From: Anaerolineales bacterium
Lineage (GTDB): Bacteria > Chloroflexota > Anaerolineae > Anaerolineales > Villigracilaceae
Direction: 5' to 3'
Length of the DNA: 64,000 nucleotides
Assembly: GCA_015075725.1 (NCBI GenBank)
Contig: JABTTV010000001.1
Location: forward strand, 3,587,223-3,651,222
The notes under the pieces are model-generated. The model saw only the letters and a list, made by a program, of their open reading frames with translations. It had not been told where the DNA came from and did not search any database. Made by a program: the position numbers and the translations under genes. This document shows positions 37,113 through 45,391 of the stretch, piece after piece. Position 1 is the stretch's first letter. The number at the start of each line of letters is the position of its first letter.

Positions 37113-39725
37113 TTACTCTGCCAAGCAGTTGCTCAGCAGGCTAAAACGAGCACGCGTCACAAGATTCACGCCCTCGTCATTTAAAACGACCGCTCTCTGG
37201 AAACATTCGATCGCCTTGTCATAATTGTTCAGTTTCCGGTAGGCATTGCCCATCAGGTTCATCGCCACGGCTTTTTCCTTGTTGTTCTTGAAATGATCGA
37301 GGCTCCTGGCATAAGGCGCAATCGCCTCCGCATACTTTCCCGAGAATGAAAGCGCCTTTCCGATGTTGAGGTGGATCCATCCATCGGATGGGTCGAGTTC
37401 GGCGGCTTTATTCAATGAAGTCAACGCCTCATTAAATGAACTGTTTTCGAGGAATGCCAGCCCAAGCTCCTTCCAAAACGCGGGGCTGGTCGAGGACTCG
37501 CCGATTTGGCAGGCTCCCATGCGATCCTGAATGCCGGATCTATCAGGGTCAAGTTCGGCTGCTTTGCGGAAACAGACTGCCGCCTTTTCGTAGTCGCCGA
37601 CAGCCCGGTACGAATTTCCCAGGCCGTTGTAGACAACAGCCCTTTCTGTATTGGTTTTGAGCAATTGCGCGCTTTTGTTATACAGAAGGATCGCTTCAGA
37701 GAACCGGCCCTGCATCAGGCTGATCAGTCCCATGTTTGCGTACGGCATTCCAAAGGCAGGGTCTTTTTGGACCGCCTTGTTGTAGGAGATGATGGCTTCG
37801 CCGTAATTGCCTTTTCGAAAATGCTCGTTTCCGATCTCGTTCCAGGCGGGGGCGTCCACTTTGGATTCCGATCCGCTTTTTTCCATGGGGAGTTCATATT
37901 CGTTCATGTTTGTTTGCGCATCTGGCTGCATATCGACTCCTTTGATGGTTTCTCTTGCACCTGCCTCCGGGGCGGTACTTTCTCTTACCTTTAACCACGC
38001 CGGGGGTTCAACAACATTCAGTCTGAGTTCAAATCCCGGGGTGGTCTCTTCCGCTGTTTTCTGTTCAATCAGCTGAGGAGGGGCAATTACGAGATCTGAT
38101 TCGGTTTTGGAAACCGTCACTGCTGTTGCGGCTTCAATCTCATGCGGCTGATTCCCGCGATTCTTTAAGTCGGCATTCTTGTATGCCTGAACCGCAAGAT
38201 CATATTTGTTGACACGCCTGTATAGCTCACCCAATTCGTTCCAAATTTCCGCCCGTTCTTCCTCGTTATTAAGAAAATCCAGGCTTTTGGTCAGGAGAGT
38301 AATGGCCTCCTCAACCCGATCCAATTTTGCGAATAGGACCCCGAGGTTGTTGTAGGACCTTCCAAAGGTGCGGTCAACGCGGATCGCATTGCGGAAGGAT
38401 TTTTCAGCGGAGGCTAGGTCGCCGGTATTGAGCTGAGCCATCCCAAGCTGATTCCAAGCCCTGCAATCCCGTTCATTGATGGACAGGATGCGCTGGTACG
38501 CTTTTATGGCGTCACGGTAGCGTTCCTGTTTGAGAAAGATCTTTGCCAATCCATTCCAGGGCTCGGCATAACTCCTGCTTATGTTTATGGACCTTTCGTA
38601 TGCGGCAATCGCATCCTCCATGCGACCCATGATCGAATAGACATCACCCAACCCATTCCAGGGCTGCGCAAAGGTCGAGGTGAATTGAATGGACTTCCGA
38701 TAGGATGTGATGGCGTCATCATAATAGCCGATGGCCTGGTACACGTTTCCAAGCCCATTCCAGGCAATGGAATCCTCCGGATTGCATTCGACTGCCTTCG
38801 AGAATGTCACGATCGCCTCGTCATTCCTGCCGATCTTTGCGCAAAGGTTGCCGAGGTTGTTCCAGGCAAAGATCTGGTTGGGCAGCAGCCGGATCGCCTG
38901 TTTGTAGGAATCGATGGCATGGTCGACCTTGCCCATGCCCGTATAAACAAAGGCGCGCGCATTGAGGCATTCCGCTTCAAGCCATTTATTATCCAACTTC
39001 ACCGATAATTCGATGGCCTCTTCAAGCAGGGATTCCGCTTTTTCATACTCGCCCTTGCGCCAGTGAAGGATGCCAAGGGTCAAAAGCATGTTTGCCCGGA
39101 TCGAGCTCGACTCCCCGCCGGCAGGCAGATCGGTCAGCAAAGATTCGCGGTAGGAAATCTTCTCGTCGGCGTCATCGATCTGGTCGTCATACTCCCCCGT
39201 CCCCTGCCAGATCGATTCGAGGGTTTGTGTGAGAATATGGTTCCGGCGGGGCGATTCAGTGAATTCGACGACCTGGGCGCGGAGACCCCAGAAATCCGGA
39301 GCAAGCCGCGCGAGTTTGATGATCTCATTCTGGGTCAGCCAGAAGATAATTCTTATATTGTTCTCGATGAAAAACTCGCGCAGCCCATTCAAATTACTGA
39401 AGAACGCAGACTGCGTCCCCGGGACCAGATGAGAGCCGCCCACGATAAAAATCGAGCCGGCCTTATCGTCAAAGCCATCCAGGATCTGGACGATATTATT
39501 GTGACTGTCCGATATTGGCAGCGGGATCGTTTTTTGCCCAAGATCGAAGAAGTGGTTATCGAGATCGGACTGTACATCCTGGCGCACGAATTCCGAACCG
39601 TAGATTGCGAACAGGATGCATGGCCGCCGCCAACGGATCGACAACTCCATCTCGCGGAGAATGCCTTCGATTCTGTCATCCAATCCTTCTGGAAGAAGGA
39701 CTTCAGGATCGAATTCGTTAATCAT
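37113..39725 (-). CDS. TPR protein with degenerate NTPase-like N-terminal domain
   Basis: 870 residues from ATG 39725 (a TTG at 39731 is in frame). The N-terminal domain (about 20-165) resembles a P-loop domain without a real Walker A: RRPCILFAIYGSEFVRQDVQ, GSIFIVGGSHLV, IRIIFWLTQNEIIKLARLAPDFWGLRAQVVEF. The gene at 45388 has the same domain (VKMVFWLTSREASCFPGFAPDFWSFRHRVIIF). Then come TPRs (about 205-520), a linker (about 525-615) and more TPRs (about 625-865). It overlaps the ATPase stop by 8 bp. Family knowledge suggests such APDFW-containing domains accompany regulatory ATPases, but catalysis is unlikely here. Probably partner of the adjacent P-loop ATPase. Confidence 0.7.
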   Translation of the reverse strand: MINEFDPEVLLPEGLDDRIEGILREMELSIRWRRPCILFAIYGSEFVRQDVQSDLDNHFFDLGQKTIPLPISDSHNNIVQILDGFDDKAGSIFIVGGSHLVPGTQSAFFSNLNGLREFFIENNIRIIFWLTQNEIIKLARLAPDFWGLRAQVVEFTESPRRNHILTQTLESIWQGTGEYDDQIDDADEKISYRESLLTDLPAGGESSSIRANMLLTLGILHWRKGEYEKAESLLEEAIELSVKLDNKWLEAECLNARAFVYTGMGKVDHAIDSYKQAIRLLPNQIFAWNNLGNLCAKIGRNDEAIVTFSKAVECNPEDSIAWNGLGNVYQAIGYYDDAITSYRKSIQFTSTFAQPWNGLGDVYSIMGRMEDAIAAYERSINISRSYAEPWNGLAKIFLKQERYRDAIKAYQRILSINERDCRAWNQLGMAQLNTGDLASAEKSFRNAIRVDRTFGRSYNNLGVLFAKLDRVEEAITLLTKSLDFLNNEEERAEIWNELGELYRRVNKYDLAVQAYKNADLKNRGNQPHEIEAATAVTVSKTESDLVIAPPQLIEQKTAEETTPGFELRLNVVEPPAWLKVRESTAPEAGARETIKGVDMQPDAQTNMNEYELPMEKSGSESKVDAPAWNEIGNEHFRKGNYGEAIISYNKAVQKDPAFGMPYANMGLISLMQGRFSEAILLYNKSAQLLKTNTERAVVYNGLGNSYRAVGDYEKAAVCFRKAAELDPDRSGIQDRMGACQIGESSTSPAFWKELGLAFLENSSFNEALTSLNKAAELDPSDGWIHLNIGKALSFSGKYAEAIAPYARSLDHFKNNKEKAVAMNLMGNAYRKLNNYDKAIECFQRAVVLNDEGVNLVTRARFSLLSNCLAE

Positions 39726-40980
39726 GGACAAGTTTCCTCAAAACGGGATGGATATCACACCAGTTTTCGCCGTTGCGATACTCCAGAATCGCAAGTAACT
39801 GTAATAACGGGCGCATTTGTTCGCTGTACTCAAGCTTCTTATTCCGATAGATCTCTTTGAGTAACTTGACATCCCCCTTGTCCAGGATGCGCCGATATTC
39901 GTTCCGGATCTCGATGACCGCCCATTCAACATCCTCTGCGGCGATCCGTGCCGCATGCCTGCGGCGGGCACGCCCAATGGATGTCCGCATGATGCGCGCC
40001 ATTTCGCGGAAGACACCGCCGCTGTATGTGATCGCAAGATCCAATGCCTCGGGCTCGCAAAGATCGGGCGACATACGCACGCTTACAAATCTCCTGAGGG
40101 TCTCGAAACCTTCACGATTCAAATCAAGTTCATTCATCCTGGTATGCAGGTTGATATTTGGCAGGAAAAGTGCCTGATCCCGAATCGAATCGAATTCCTT
40201 GCTGTAGAACAAAGCACTCGACACCGTGTAAACGATCGCGCAACTTGGCTGCATCATGATTTCGCGGCGGTCATGGAAGATCGCCCTCGCTCTTTCAAGT
40301 TCAGGTTTGTCCATGTCGTCGATCAGGATGAGGGGAATTAGTTTTTCCTGGGTATAGATCGCGGTAGTAATATGATTAATGATCGAAATAAGCCCGGTGA
40401 TGTCATTCTCCACAACCTGCCTGAGCACGCCCCTCGTCGCGGGTTCCAATTTCATTTTGACTCCCGCGTTGGCGAAAAACGCGTCAATTGAGCCGTTTAC
40501 CTCCACATCGGAAATGCGGCCTTCCAAAATCGTGACGATCTCCTTCTCGACCTTGCCCTTCCAGTTGTTCAATTCTTTAAGCAGCTGTCTGGGAAGTTCG
40601 CCGCCTTTTTTCGTATATTCCCTGAACAGGCGGCCGCCGATCGCCAAAAGGACATCCCTGAAATCGATATCGATGATGTCGGTCTCTTCGCGGATGCTGA
40701 AATTGATGGGCCAGTATTTTTTCCGCAATTGTTCATTGCTAAGGAGGTGTTGAAGTTCGGTGGATTTTCCGCATCCCCGGTGACCGGAAAAAAAGAATTT
40801 TGGCGGACGGTAAAAGGGGGATAAGAGCGAGTCGACCAGCTCGGCGATCGGATTCGCAGGACGATCGATATAGAAAGGATTGGGATTCCCATTCTTGTCC
40901 GGTTTAAGGGGCAGGTCCAACTCGAAGTTAAGCCATGCCCTGTCAAAATCAGTTGCAGTAATGTAATCGAGGTTGTTCAT
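39718..40980 (-). CDS. P-loop ATPase (AAA/STAND-like)
   Basis: 420 residues from ATG 40980 (MNNLDYITATDFDRAW), chosen over an in-frame TTG at 41001 because AGGAAT lies before the ATG. Walker A is FFFSGHRGCGKSTELQHL (about 65-82) and Walker B LIPLILIDDMDKPELERA (about 200-217). After this a helical part includes RRFVSVRMSPDLC and REMARIMRTSIGRARRRHA, similar to the lid of ORC/Cdc6-like or STAND ATPases, and a short C-terminal domain. No membrane segment. It precedes and overlaps the TPR/NTPase-like gene, so the two likely act together: an active ATPase and an inactive paralogue-like partner. Substrate unknown. Confidence 0.72.
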   Translation of the reverse strand: MNNLDYITATDFDRAWLNFELDLPLKPDKNGNPNPFYIDRPANPIAELVDSLLSPFYRPPKFFFSGHRGCGKSTELQHLLSNEQLRKKYWPINFSIREETDIIDIDFRDVLLAIGGRLFREYTKKGGELPRQLLKELNNWKGKVEKEIVTILEGRISDVEVNGSIDAFFANAGVKMKLEPATRGVLRQVVENDITGLISIINHITTAIYTQEKLIPLILIDDMDKPELERARAIFHDRREIMMQPSCAIVYTVSSALFYSKEFDSIRDQALFLPNINLHTRMNELDLNREGFETLRRFVSVRMSPDLCEPEALDLAITYSGGVFREMARIMRTSIGRARRRHAARIAAEDVEWAVIEIRNEYRRILDKGDVKLLKEIYRNKKLEYSEQMRPLLQLLAILEYRNGENWCDIHPVLRKLVHD

Positions 40981-41046
40981 TCGTTTATTCCTATTCGCCA
41001 ATGGAAAAATTATTGAATCAAATACACTGGTGAAATTTCAGCAAGC

Positions 41047-41730
41047 TCAAACAGGTGCGGGCATCGCAATGCCTTCCCGTATTGCAAACAGAGCCGCCTG
41101 GGTCCGATTGGTTACATTGAGCTTGCCGAGTATCGAACTTACATGTTTTGCAACCGTGCGCTCGTGAACAACTAGGGCAAGGGCGATCTCCTGGTTGCTT
41201 AATCCCCTTGCAATGTACTTCAGCGTTTCAATTTCGCGCCGCGTCAGTGAGATTTTCACACCCTCGGAGACAAGGTTGCGTTTCTCGAACTCATTGATCA
41301 CCTTCATTGCAATCGAGGGATGGATGGACGCCTTCCCGGACGCAACGTCCCGCAGCGACTGAATTAATTGTGAGCGGGTTGCATCTTTGAGCATATACCC
41401 CAGGGCTCCCGCCTTGACCGCCTGATAGACCTTATCGCTTTCAGGAAATCCGGTCAGGACGAGGATGCGGACATCCGGATGAGCAGATAGCAAGCCGGGT
41501 ATCGTCGACAATCCGTCCTGTTGCGGCATGACCATGTCGAGAATGACCACATCCGGTTTGTGCTTTTTTACCAGGGGGACGGCTTGAATCCCATTTTCAG
41601 CTTCGGCTACGACTTCCATATCCGACTGAACAGAGATGATCGCCGCCAGTCCTTCGCGGACAACGGTCTGGTCCTCGACCAGCATGACTTGAATTTTCTT
41701 ATGGCAATGATGGGGTTGATTGGATTTCAT
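41047..41730 (-). CDS. NarL/LuxR-family response regulator
   Basis: 227 residues. Receiver domain (about 12-130) with acidic pair VEDQ, phosphoacceptor D in VVILDMVMPQQDG and conserved K in YMLKDATRS; then LuxR-type helix-turn-helix (about 158-215): LTRREIETLKYIARGLSNQEIALAL and VHERTVAKHVSSILGKL. It is a close paralogue of the regulator at 42516 (both share VHERTVAKHVSSIL and RTQAAL). No kinase lies in this half of the cluster, so the histidine kinase at 43178 may serve both regulators. Ribosome site AAGGTG. Expected to bind promoter DNA as a phosphorylated dimer. Confidence 0.85.
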   Translation of the reverse strand: MKSNQPHHCHKKIQVMLVEDQTVVREGLAAIISVQSDMEVVAEAENGIQAVPLVKKHKPDVVILDMVMPQQDGLSTIPGLLSAHPDVRILVLTGFPESDKVYQAVKAGALGYMLKDATRSQLIQSLRDVASGKASIHPSIAMKVINEFEKRNLVSEGVKISLTRREIETLKYIARGLSNQEIALALVVHERTVAKHVSSILGKLNVTNRTQAALFAIREGIAMPAPV

Positions 41731-41747
41731 TTTTCACCTTGTTAGCG

Positions 41748-42185
41748 TTATCGAAGTGTGATCTCAAGATTGGCAAACCGGGATGAATTGCTTTCGACAT
41801 CCATGATCAAGGATTCCTGCTTTTTCCAGCTTTCGACAGACCAAATCTCAAAAAAGTCGCCCTGCCCCACAATACAGACTTCCGGCCCGTTCCCGATCAG
41901 CTTGAACAATGACTCCGGCATTTGAAAATAACCATCTTTTTCCATTTGGACATTATGCGCGCTGCCCATGATCAATCTCAGCAGCAACCTTGCCAGGGGA
42001 TCCGTGATGTTGAGTGATGCCGCTTTTTGGAACACCTCGGAGAAAGCGTTTTTTTCCAGACATAAAAGGTTTTTCTCGAAGCCTTGAATCAGGTAAAACT
42101 CCCTGGACCTATTCTTGATAAACCCCTTGGGGAGTTTCAATTTGTTATTTGATTCCAATTTGCAAACATGTTTTCCGAGAAACAA
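41748..42185 (-). CDS. MraZ-like DNA-binding protein outside a dcw cluster
   Basis: 145 residues from a TTG start with GGAGAG 5 bp before it. It shows the duplicated SpoVT-AbrB fold of MraZ: MFLGKHVCKLESNNKLKLPKGFI at the start aligns with the MraZ N-terminus (FxGxxxxxLDxKGRLxxP), YLIQGFEKNLLCLEK with its second strand region, and ARLLLRLIMGSAHNVQMEKDGYFQMPESL with the second half. The classical DxKGR is altered to ESNNKL and the second-half DxxGR to EKDGYF, so its DNA specificity may differ. MraZ normally heads the division and cell-wall operon, but none of those genes is here. It lies 17 bp before the regulator gene and probably regulates its own operon. Confidence 0.65.
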   Translation of the reverse strand: MFLGKHVCKLESNNKLKLPKGFIKNRSREFYLIQGFEKNLLCLEKNAFSEVFQKAASLNITDPLARLLLRLIMGSAHNVQMEKDGYFQMPESLFKLIGNGPEVCIVGQGDFFEIWSVESWKKQESLIMDVESNSSRFANLEITLR

Positions 42186-42227
42186 AGCTGCTCTCCGATT
42201 TGAATTTATTTTTCTTATATGCGGTGC

Positions 42228-42256
42228 ATTATAAAGATCCGACCATTTTTAACCAA
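42228..42256 (-). promoter_or_regulatory. Promoter of the MraZ-like operon
   Basis: Minus-strand TATAAT (42233-42228), 17-bp spacer and TTGGTT (42256-42251) as a weak -35. The start codon lies 43 bp downstream. Confidence 0.5.
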
Positions 42257-42318
42257 TCGTGGAAATACGAAAACCATGTTGTTCTTTATTGACCATGTTT
42301 GCGGTGGAAGACGGAAAT

Positions 42319-42399
42319 AAATGACCGGTCATTTTGCGCCCCCGATATCGCCCATAATTTTGCTAGGTCCGTGATGTCTGTCATAGGCGTTTTATGACA
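42319..42399. promoter_or_regulatory. Two palindromes upstream of the MraZ-like promoter
   Basis: A perfect 16-bp palindrome AAATGACCGGTCATTT (42319-42334) and an inverted repeat TGTCATA-N7-TATGACA (42379-42385 and 42393-42399). Both lie 60-170 bp above the promoter. Candidate sites for the MraZ-like protein or the NarL-type regulators. The rest of the 330-bp gap (42186-42515) holds the promoter and a terminator. Confidence 0.35.
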
Positions 42400-42460
42400 T
42401 TTATGGAGATGCCAGACTGAGCACGGAACGACCGCCTGACATGATCGCCCATTCCATGAA

Positions 42461-42496
42461 TCAAAAGAACCGGCTTGGGACAGCCGGTTCTTTTGA
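42461..42496 (-). terminator. Terminator of the kinase/regulator operon
   Basis: A 15-bp perfect stem TCAAAAGAACCGGCT / AGCCGGTTCTTTTGA around a TGGGAC loop, 20 bp after the stop of the regulator gene. The T-run lies in the 3' arm. Confidence 0.7.
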
Positions 42497-42515
42497 TCAA
42501 TAAGAAAACACGCCT

Positions 42516-43181
42516 TTATTTTTTCTTTTTCATAGTTCCCCCGTCCGACAAGCCCTCTCGAATGGCGTACAAAGCAGCCTGAGTTCGATTGGCCAGTTGT
42601 AATTTTTCCAATATCGAGCTTACATGCTTTGCCACGGTGCGTTCATGCACAACAAGCGCCTCGGCGATATCCTGATTGTTATAACCCCGGGCGATCAGTT
42701 TGAGGGTTTCAAGTTCCCTGGGCGTCAACGGCTGGGATGTGTAAAAAAATTCAGACGGATGATTGATCTCATTGATGACTTTCAATGCAATTGCGGGTTG
42801 GATGGCGCCCTTGCCGTCCGCTACTTCATGAATAGCCTCCAGTAATTGCGCACGGGTGGCATCCTTCAGCAGGAACCCGACCGCGCCCGATTTGATCGCC
42901 TGATATACACGATCGCTTTCCGCAAAGCTTGTCAAAACAATGATCTGAATATTCTGAGAAATGGCTTTCAACAGGGGAATCGTCGTTAACCCGTCCTGGC
43001 GCGGCATGACGAGGTCCAAAAGAACGACGTCCGGTTTCTTTTCCTTTGCAAGAATGACGGCCTCCGCGCCATCCTTGCAGTCTGCAACAACATGGATGTC
43101 GGGCTGCAGGGAAAGTATCGTGACGATCCCCTCCCGGACAACACTTTCATCGTCCACAACCATCACTCGTATCTTCTTCAT
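42516..43181 (-). CDS. NarL/LuxR-family response regulator
   Basis: 221 residues from ATG 43181, chosen because it overlaps the kinase stop by 4 bp (ATGA); an earlier start at 43202 would overlap more. Receiver: VVDDE, D in VLLDLVMPRQDG, K in FLLKDATRA. LuxR domain: LTPRELETLKLIARGYNNQDIAEAL and VHERTVAKHVSSILEKL, ending in a Lys tail (TMKKKK). Translationally coupled to the 7TM histidine kinase, its likely phosphodonor. Paralogous to the regulator at 41047. Confidence 0.87.
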   Translation of the reverse strand: MKKIRVMVVDDESVVREGIVTILSLQPDIHVVADCKDGAEAVILAKEKKPDVVLLDLVMPRQDGLTTIPLLKAISQNIQIIVLTSFAESDRVYQAIKSGAVGFLLKDATRAQLLEAIHEVADGKGAIQPAIALKVINEINHPSEFFYTSQPLTPRELETLKLIARGYNNQDIAEALVVHERTVAKHVSSILEKLQLANRTQAALYAIREGLSDGGTMKKKK

Positions 43182-45391
43182 TGAATCATCTCCGGAGACC
43201 ACCCGATTGCATTGCTCTTTGGTATTGTAACCGTTACGGCGGTGCCGCTACCCGGGGTGGAGGAAATCTTGAAAATGCCATTGATCTTTTGCGTGCGCTC
43301 TTTCATACTTTCCAGGCCCAAGCCTGACCGGTCGATCTCATTAAGATCAAAACCTCTTCCATCATCCGTGATCTTCAGGATGATATTCTTCTTGGATTGT
43401 TTGTAGGTGACCATCACGCTGGCGGCGCGGGCATGCCGAAGGATGTTGTTCAGAGCCTCCTGCGCTATGTAATACAAGGCAATTTCGATATCAGGCATGA
43501 GTTTTATTTTTTCATCTGCGATAAGACCCGCTTTGATGTCCGCCCTTCCTTCGACGGCAGCGAGGCGGTGATGAAGCGCGGAGATAAAGCCCTCCTTCTC
43601 AATTTCGACCGGATGCATCTGATGCAAGAACAGCCTCATTTCCTTTACAGCCTGACGGGCGTTTTCGCCTATTTTCGAAAGAATCTTTTCAGGCTCGAAC
43701 CTTCCGCCGGTCTCGATGATCGCCTGTGCGGCTTCGGTCAGGGTTACCAGACCGTAAAGTTTCTGGCTGACGGAATCGTGAAGATCGCGCATCAGGCGCT
43801 GTCGTTCGGTCAATGCGATCGCCAATTTCCGCCTGCGTTCATTATCCACCAGATTCGCAATATGGTCCGCAAGGGTGCCGAGCTGCAATAATTCGCTATT
43901 GTTGTAGCATGGCTTTTCCTTCCTGATGAGGAACATGCAGCCAATATTTTGAGCGTCTCCCCCCTGCCCGATCTTGAGGGGCAGTACCAACACTGCTACA
44001 AAGGATTCCTCCCGGAGGGCAGGCGGCAACCTTTTTTCATGCGCTGGGTCTTCGATCTGAAACGGCTCTCCGGAGTCAAAGACAGTATTGATGATCTCAA
44101 ATGCGCCACTGCCAGACTGGATCACCGGCATCATGTCGGCGGGCAGACCGAAGACAGAGACAGGTTGGTAAATCTCGTATGAACCGCCGATACCTTTTTC
44201 GACCTTATCCCCCAGGTAGACAGCGGCAGCCTGGGTGCGGAAGGTAAAGATCAGCTGGTAGATGACACCATCCAAAAACTCGGCAACAGATGCAGACTGA
44301 CTCGCCTCGCCGGATACTGCATTTAACAGCACGAACATTGCATCCCTTGTCTTTTGTCTAACATTTTCGACCAGTTTTTTATTCGTTATTTCGCGCCAGA
44401 GGAGAAGCTGCTCGGGTCCGTTTGCTGATTCGGAAATCGAACTCACCTGGACACTGTAGTATTTGTTTTCTTCACGCCTTTTTATGCTCTTTTGTATCTC
44501 AAAGCTGGACGGTTGATCCATAGAAGATCGATTTAAAGGAATCCCAAGGTCGAACTTTGTGAGGGGCAAATCCAGGATCGAATCCCTAGTGCCGCCAAGT
44601 ACCCCTGCCGCGCTTTCATTGATGTCGATAATATGATTCTTCTGGTCGATGACCATCCAGCCATCATGCATACTTTCCACAACGGCCCCACGATTCACCC
44701 TGTTCGAAGATGTCCAGCCAAAGACCGCCCATAAAATAAAATAACTGGAAAACACTTCGTATCTGAACAATACATCCACTGAAATGAACCAATCGGGGAA
44801 TCTCCCCGATACCGATGAAAATATGGAAAAAAGCGATACGGCCAGTGCGTGGATAAGCGACCAGCGAAAGAGGAGCATCGAGAACCCGGATGCCTTAAAA
44901 CCCTTTCTGAGCAAGAAAATAGCGATGACGATCAAGACGAACAAGTAGGCAAGCACGACCAGGGACCAAACCCCAGATACGTAAGACCCATTTGCACTTA
45001 TGACCTCTGAATAATGAAAATCGACCCCGGGAAGGTCGAAAATATATATCAGCATCGAAATGATCGGAATCACCATGAGCAAAGCAAGGGTAGACCAAAA
45101 TTTCCCCTTCCCCTCGAATCCGATAGCCAGGCTTGCCATGAACTTACAAGAAATAACCAAGGAAAAACAGAAAAATAGAAGCAGTCCGGTCGTGTGAACG
45201 GGCCTGCTGGTGACGGGCTGCCAGGCAGTCACGCCCGCCCAATAGGCGATAAGAATAAAGTAAGCCGCCAGGACAAGGCGTTCCTTTAAATCCCTGTTTC
45301 GGGAAAGGACAAAGATCGACAGGCAGAACGCGGCAATCAAATAGATAAGAAGGAAACTCTCACTGGCAAGAACATTTTCCAATCCCTTCAT
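43178..45391 (-). CDS. 7TM-PAS-GAF sensor histidine kinase (NarX/DesK-type)
   Basis: 737 residues. About seven membrane helices in the first 230, a PAS domain (about 235-345; WMVIDQKNHIIDINESAAGVLG), a GAF-like domain (about 360-510), then a HisKA_3 dimerisation helix with H in LMRDLHDSVSQKLYGL (about 535) and an HATPase domain (NILRHARA, DDGRGFD, GLGLESMKER). Histidine kinases of this class pair with NarL/LuxR-type regulators, and the next gene overlaps by 4 bp. It senses through the 7TM part or the PAS/GAF domains. It also overlaps the upstream TPR/NTPase-like gene stop by 4 bp, tying the whole row together. Confidence 0.85.
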   Translation of the reverse strand: MKGLENVLASESFLLIYLIAAFCLSIFVLSRNRDLKERLVLAAYFILIAYWAGVTAWQPVTSRPVHTTGLLLFFCFSLVISCKFMASLAIGFEGKGKFWSTLALLMVIPIISMLIYIFDLPGVDFHYSEVISANGSYVSGVWSLVVLAYLFVLIVIAIFLLRKGFKASGFSMLLFRWSLIHALAVSLFSIFSSVSGRFPDWFISVDVLFRYEVFSSYFILWAVFGWTSSNRVNRGAVVESMHDGWMVIDQKNHIIDINESAAGVLGGTRDSILDLPLTKFDLGIPLNRSSMDQPSSFEIQKSIKRREENKYYSVQVSSISESANGPEQLLLWREITNKKLVENVRQKTRDAMFVLLNAVSGEASQSASVAEFLDGVIYQLIFTFRTQAAAVYLGDKVEKGIGGSYEIYQPVSVFGLPADMMPVIQSGSGAFEIINTVFDSGEPFQIEDPAHEKRLPPALREESFVAVLVLPLKIGQGGDAQNIGCMFLIRKEKPCYNNSELLQLGTLADHIANLVDNERRRKLAIALTERQRLMRDLHDSVSQKLYGLVTLTEAAQAIIETGGRFEPEKILSKIGENARQAVKEMRLFLHQMHPVEIEKEGFISALHHRLAAVEGRADIKAGLIADEKIKLMPDIEIALYYIAQEALNNILRHARAASVMVTYKQSKKNIILKITDDGRGFDLNEIDRSGLGLESMKERTQKINGIFKISSTPGSGTAVTVTIPKSNAIGWSPEMIQ

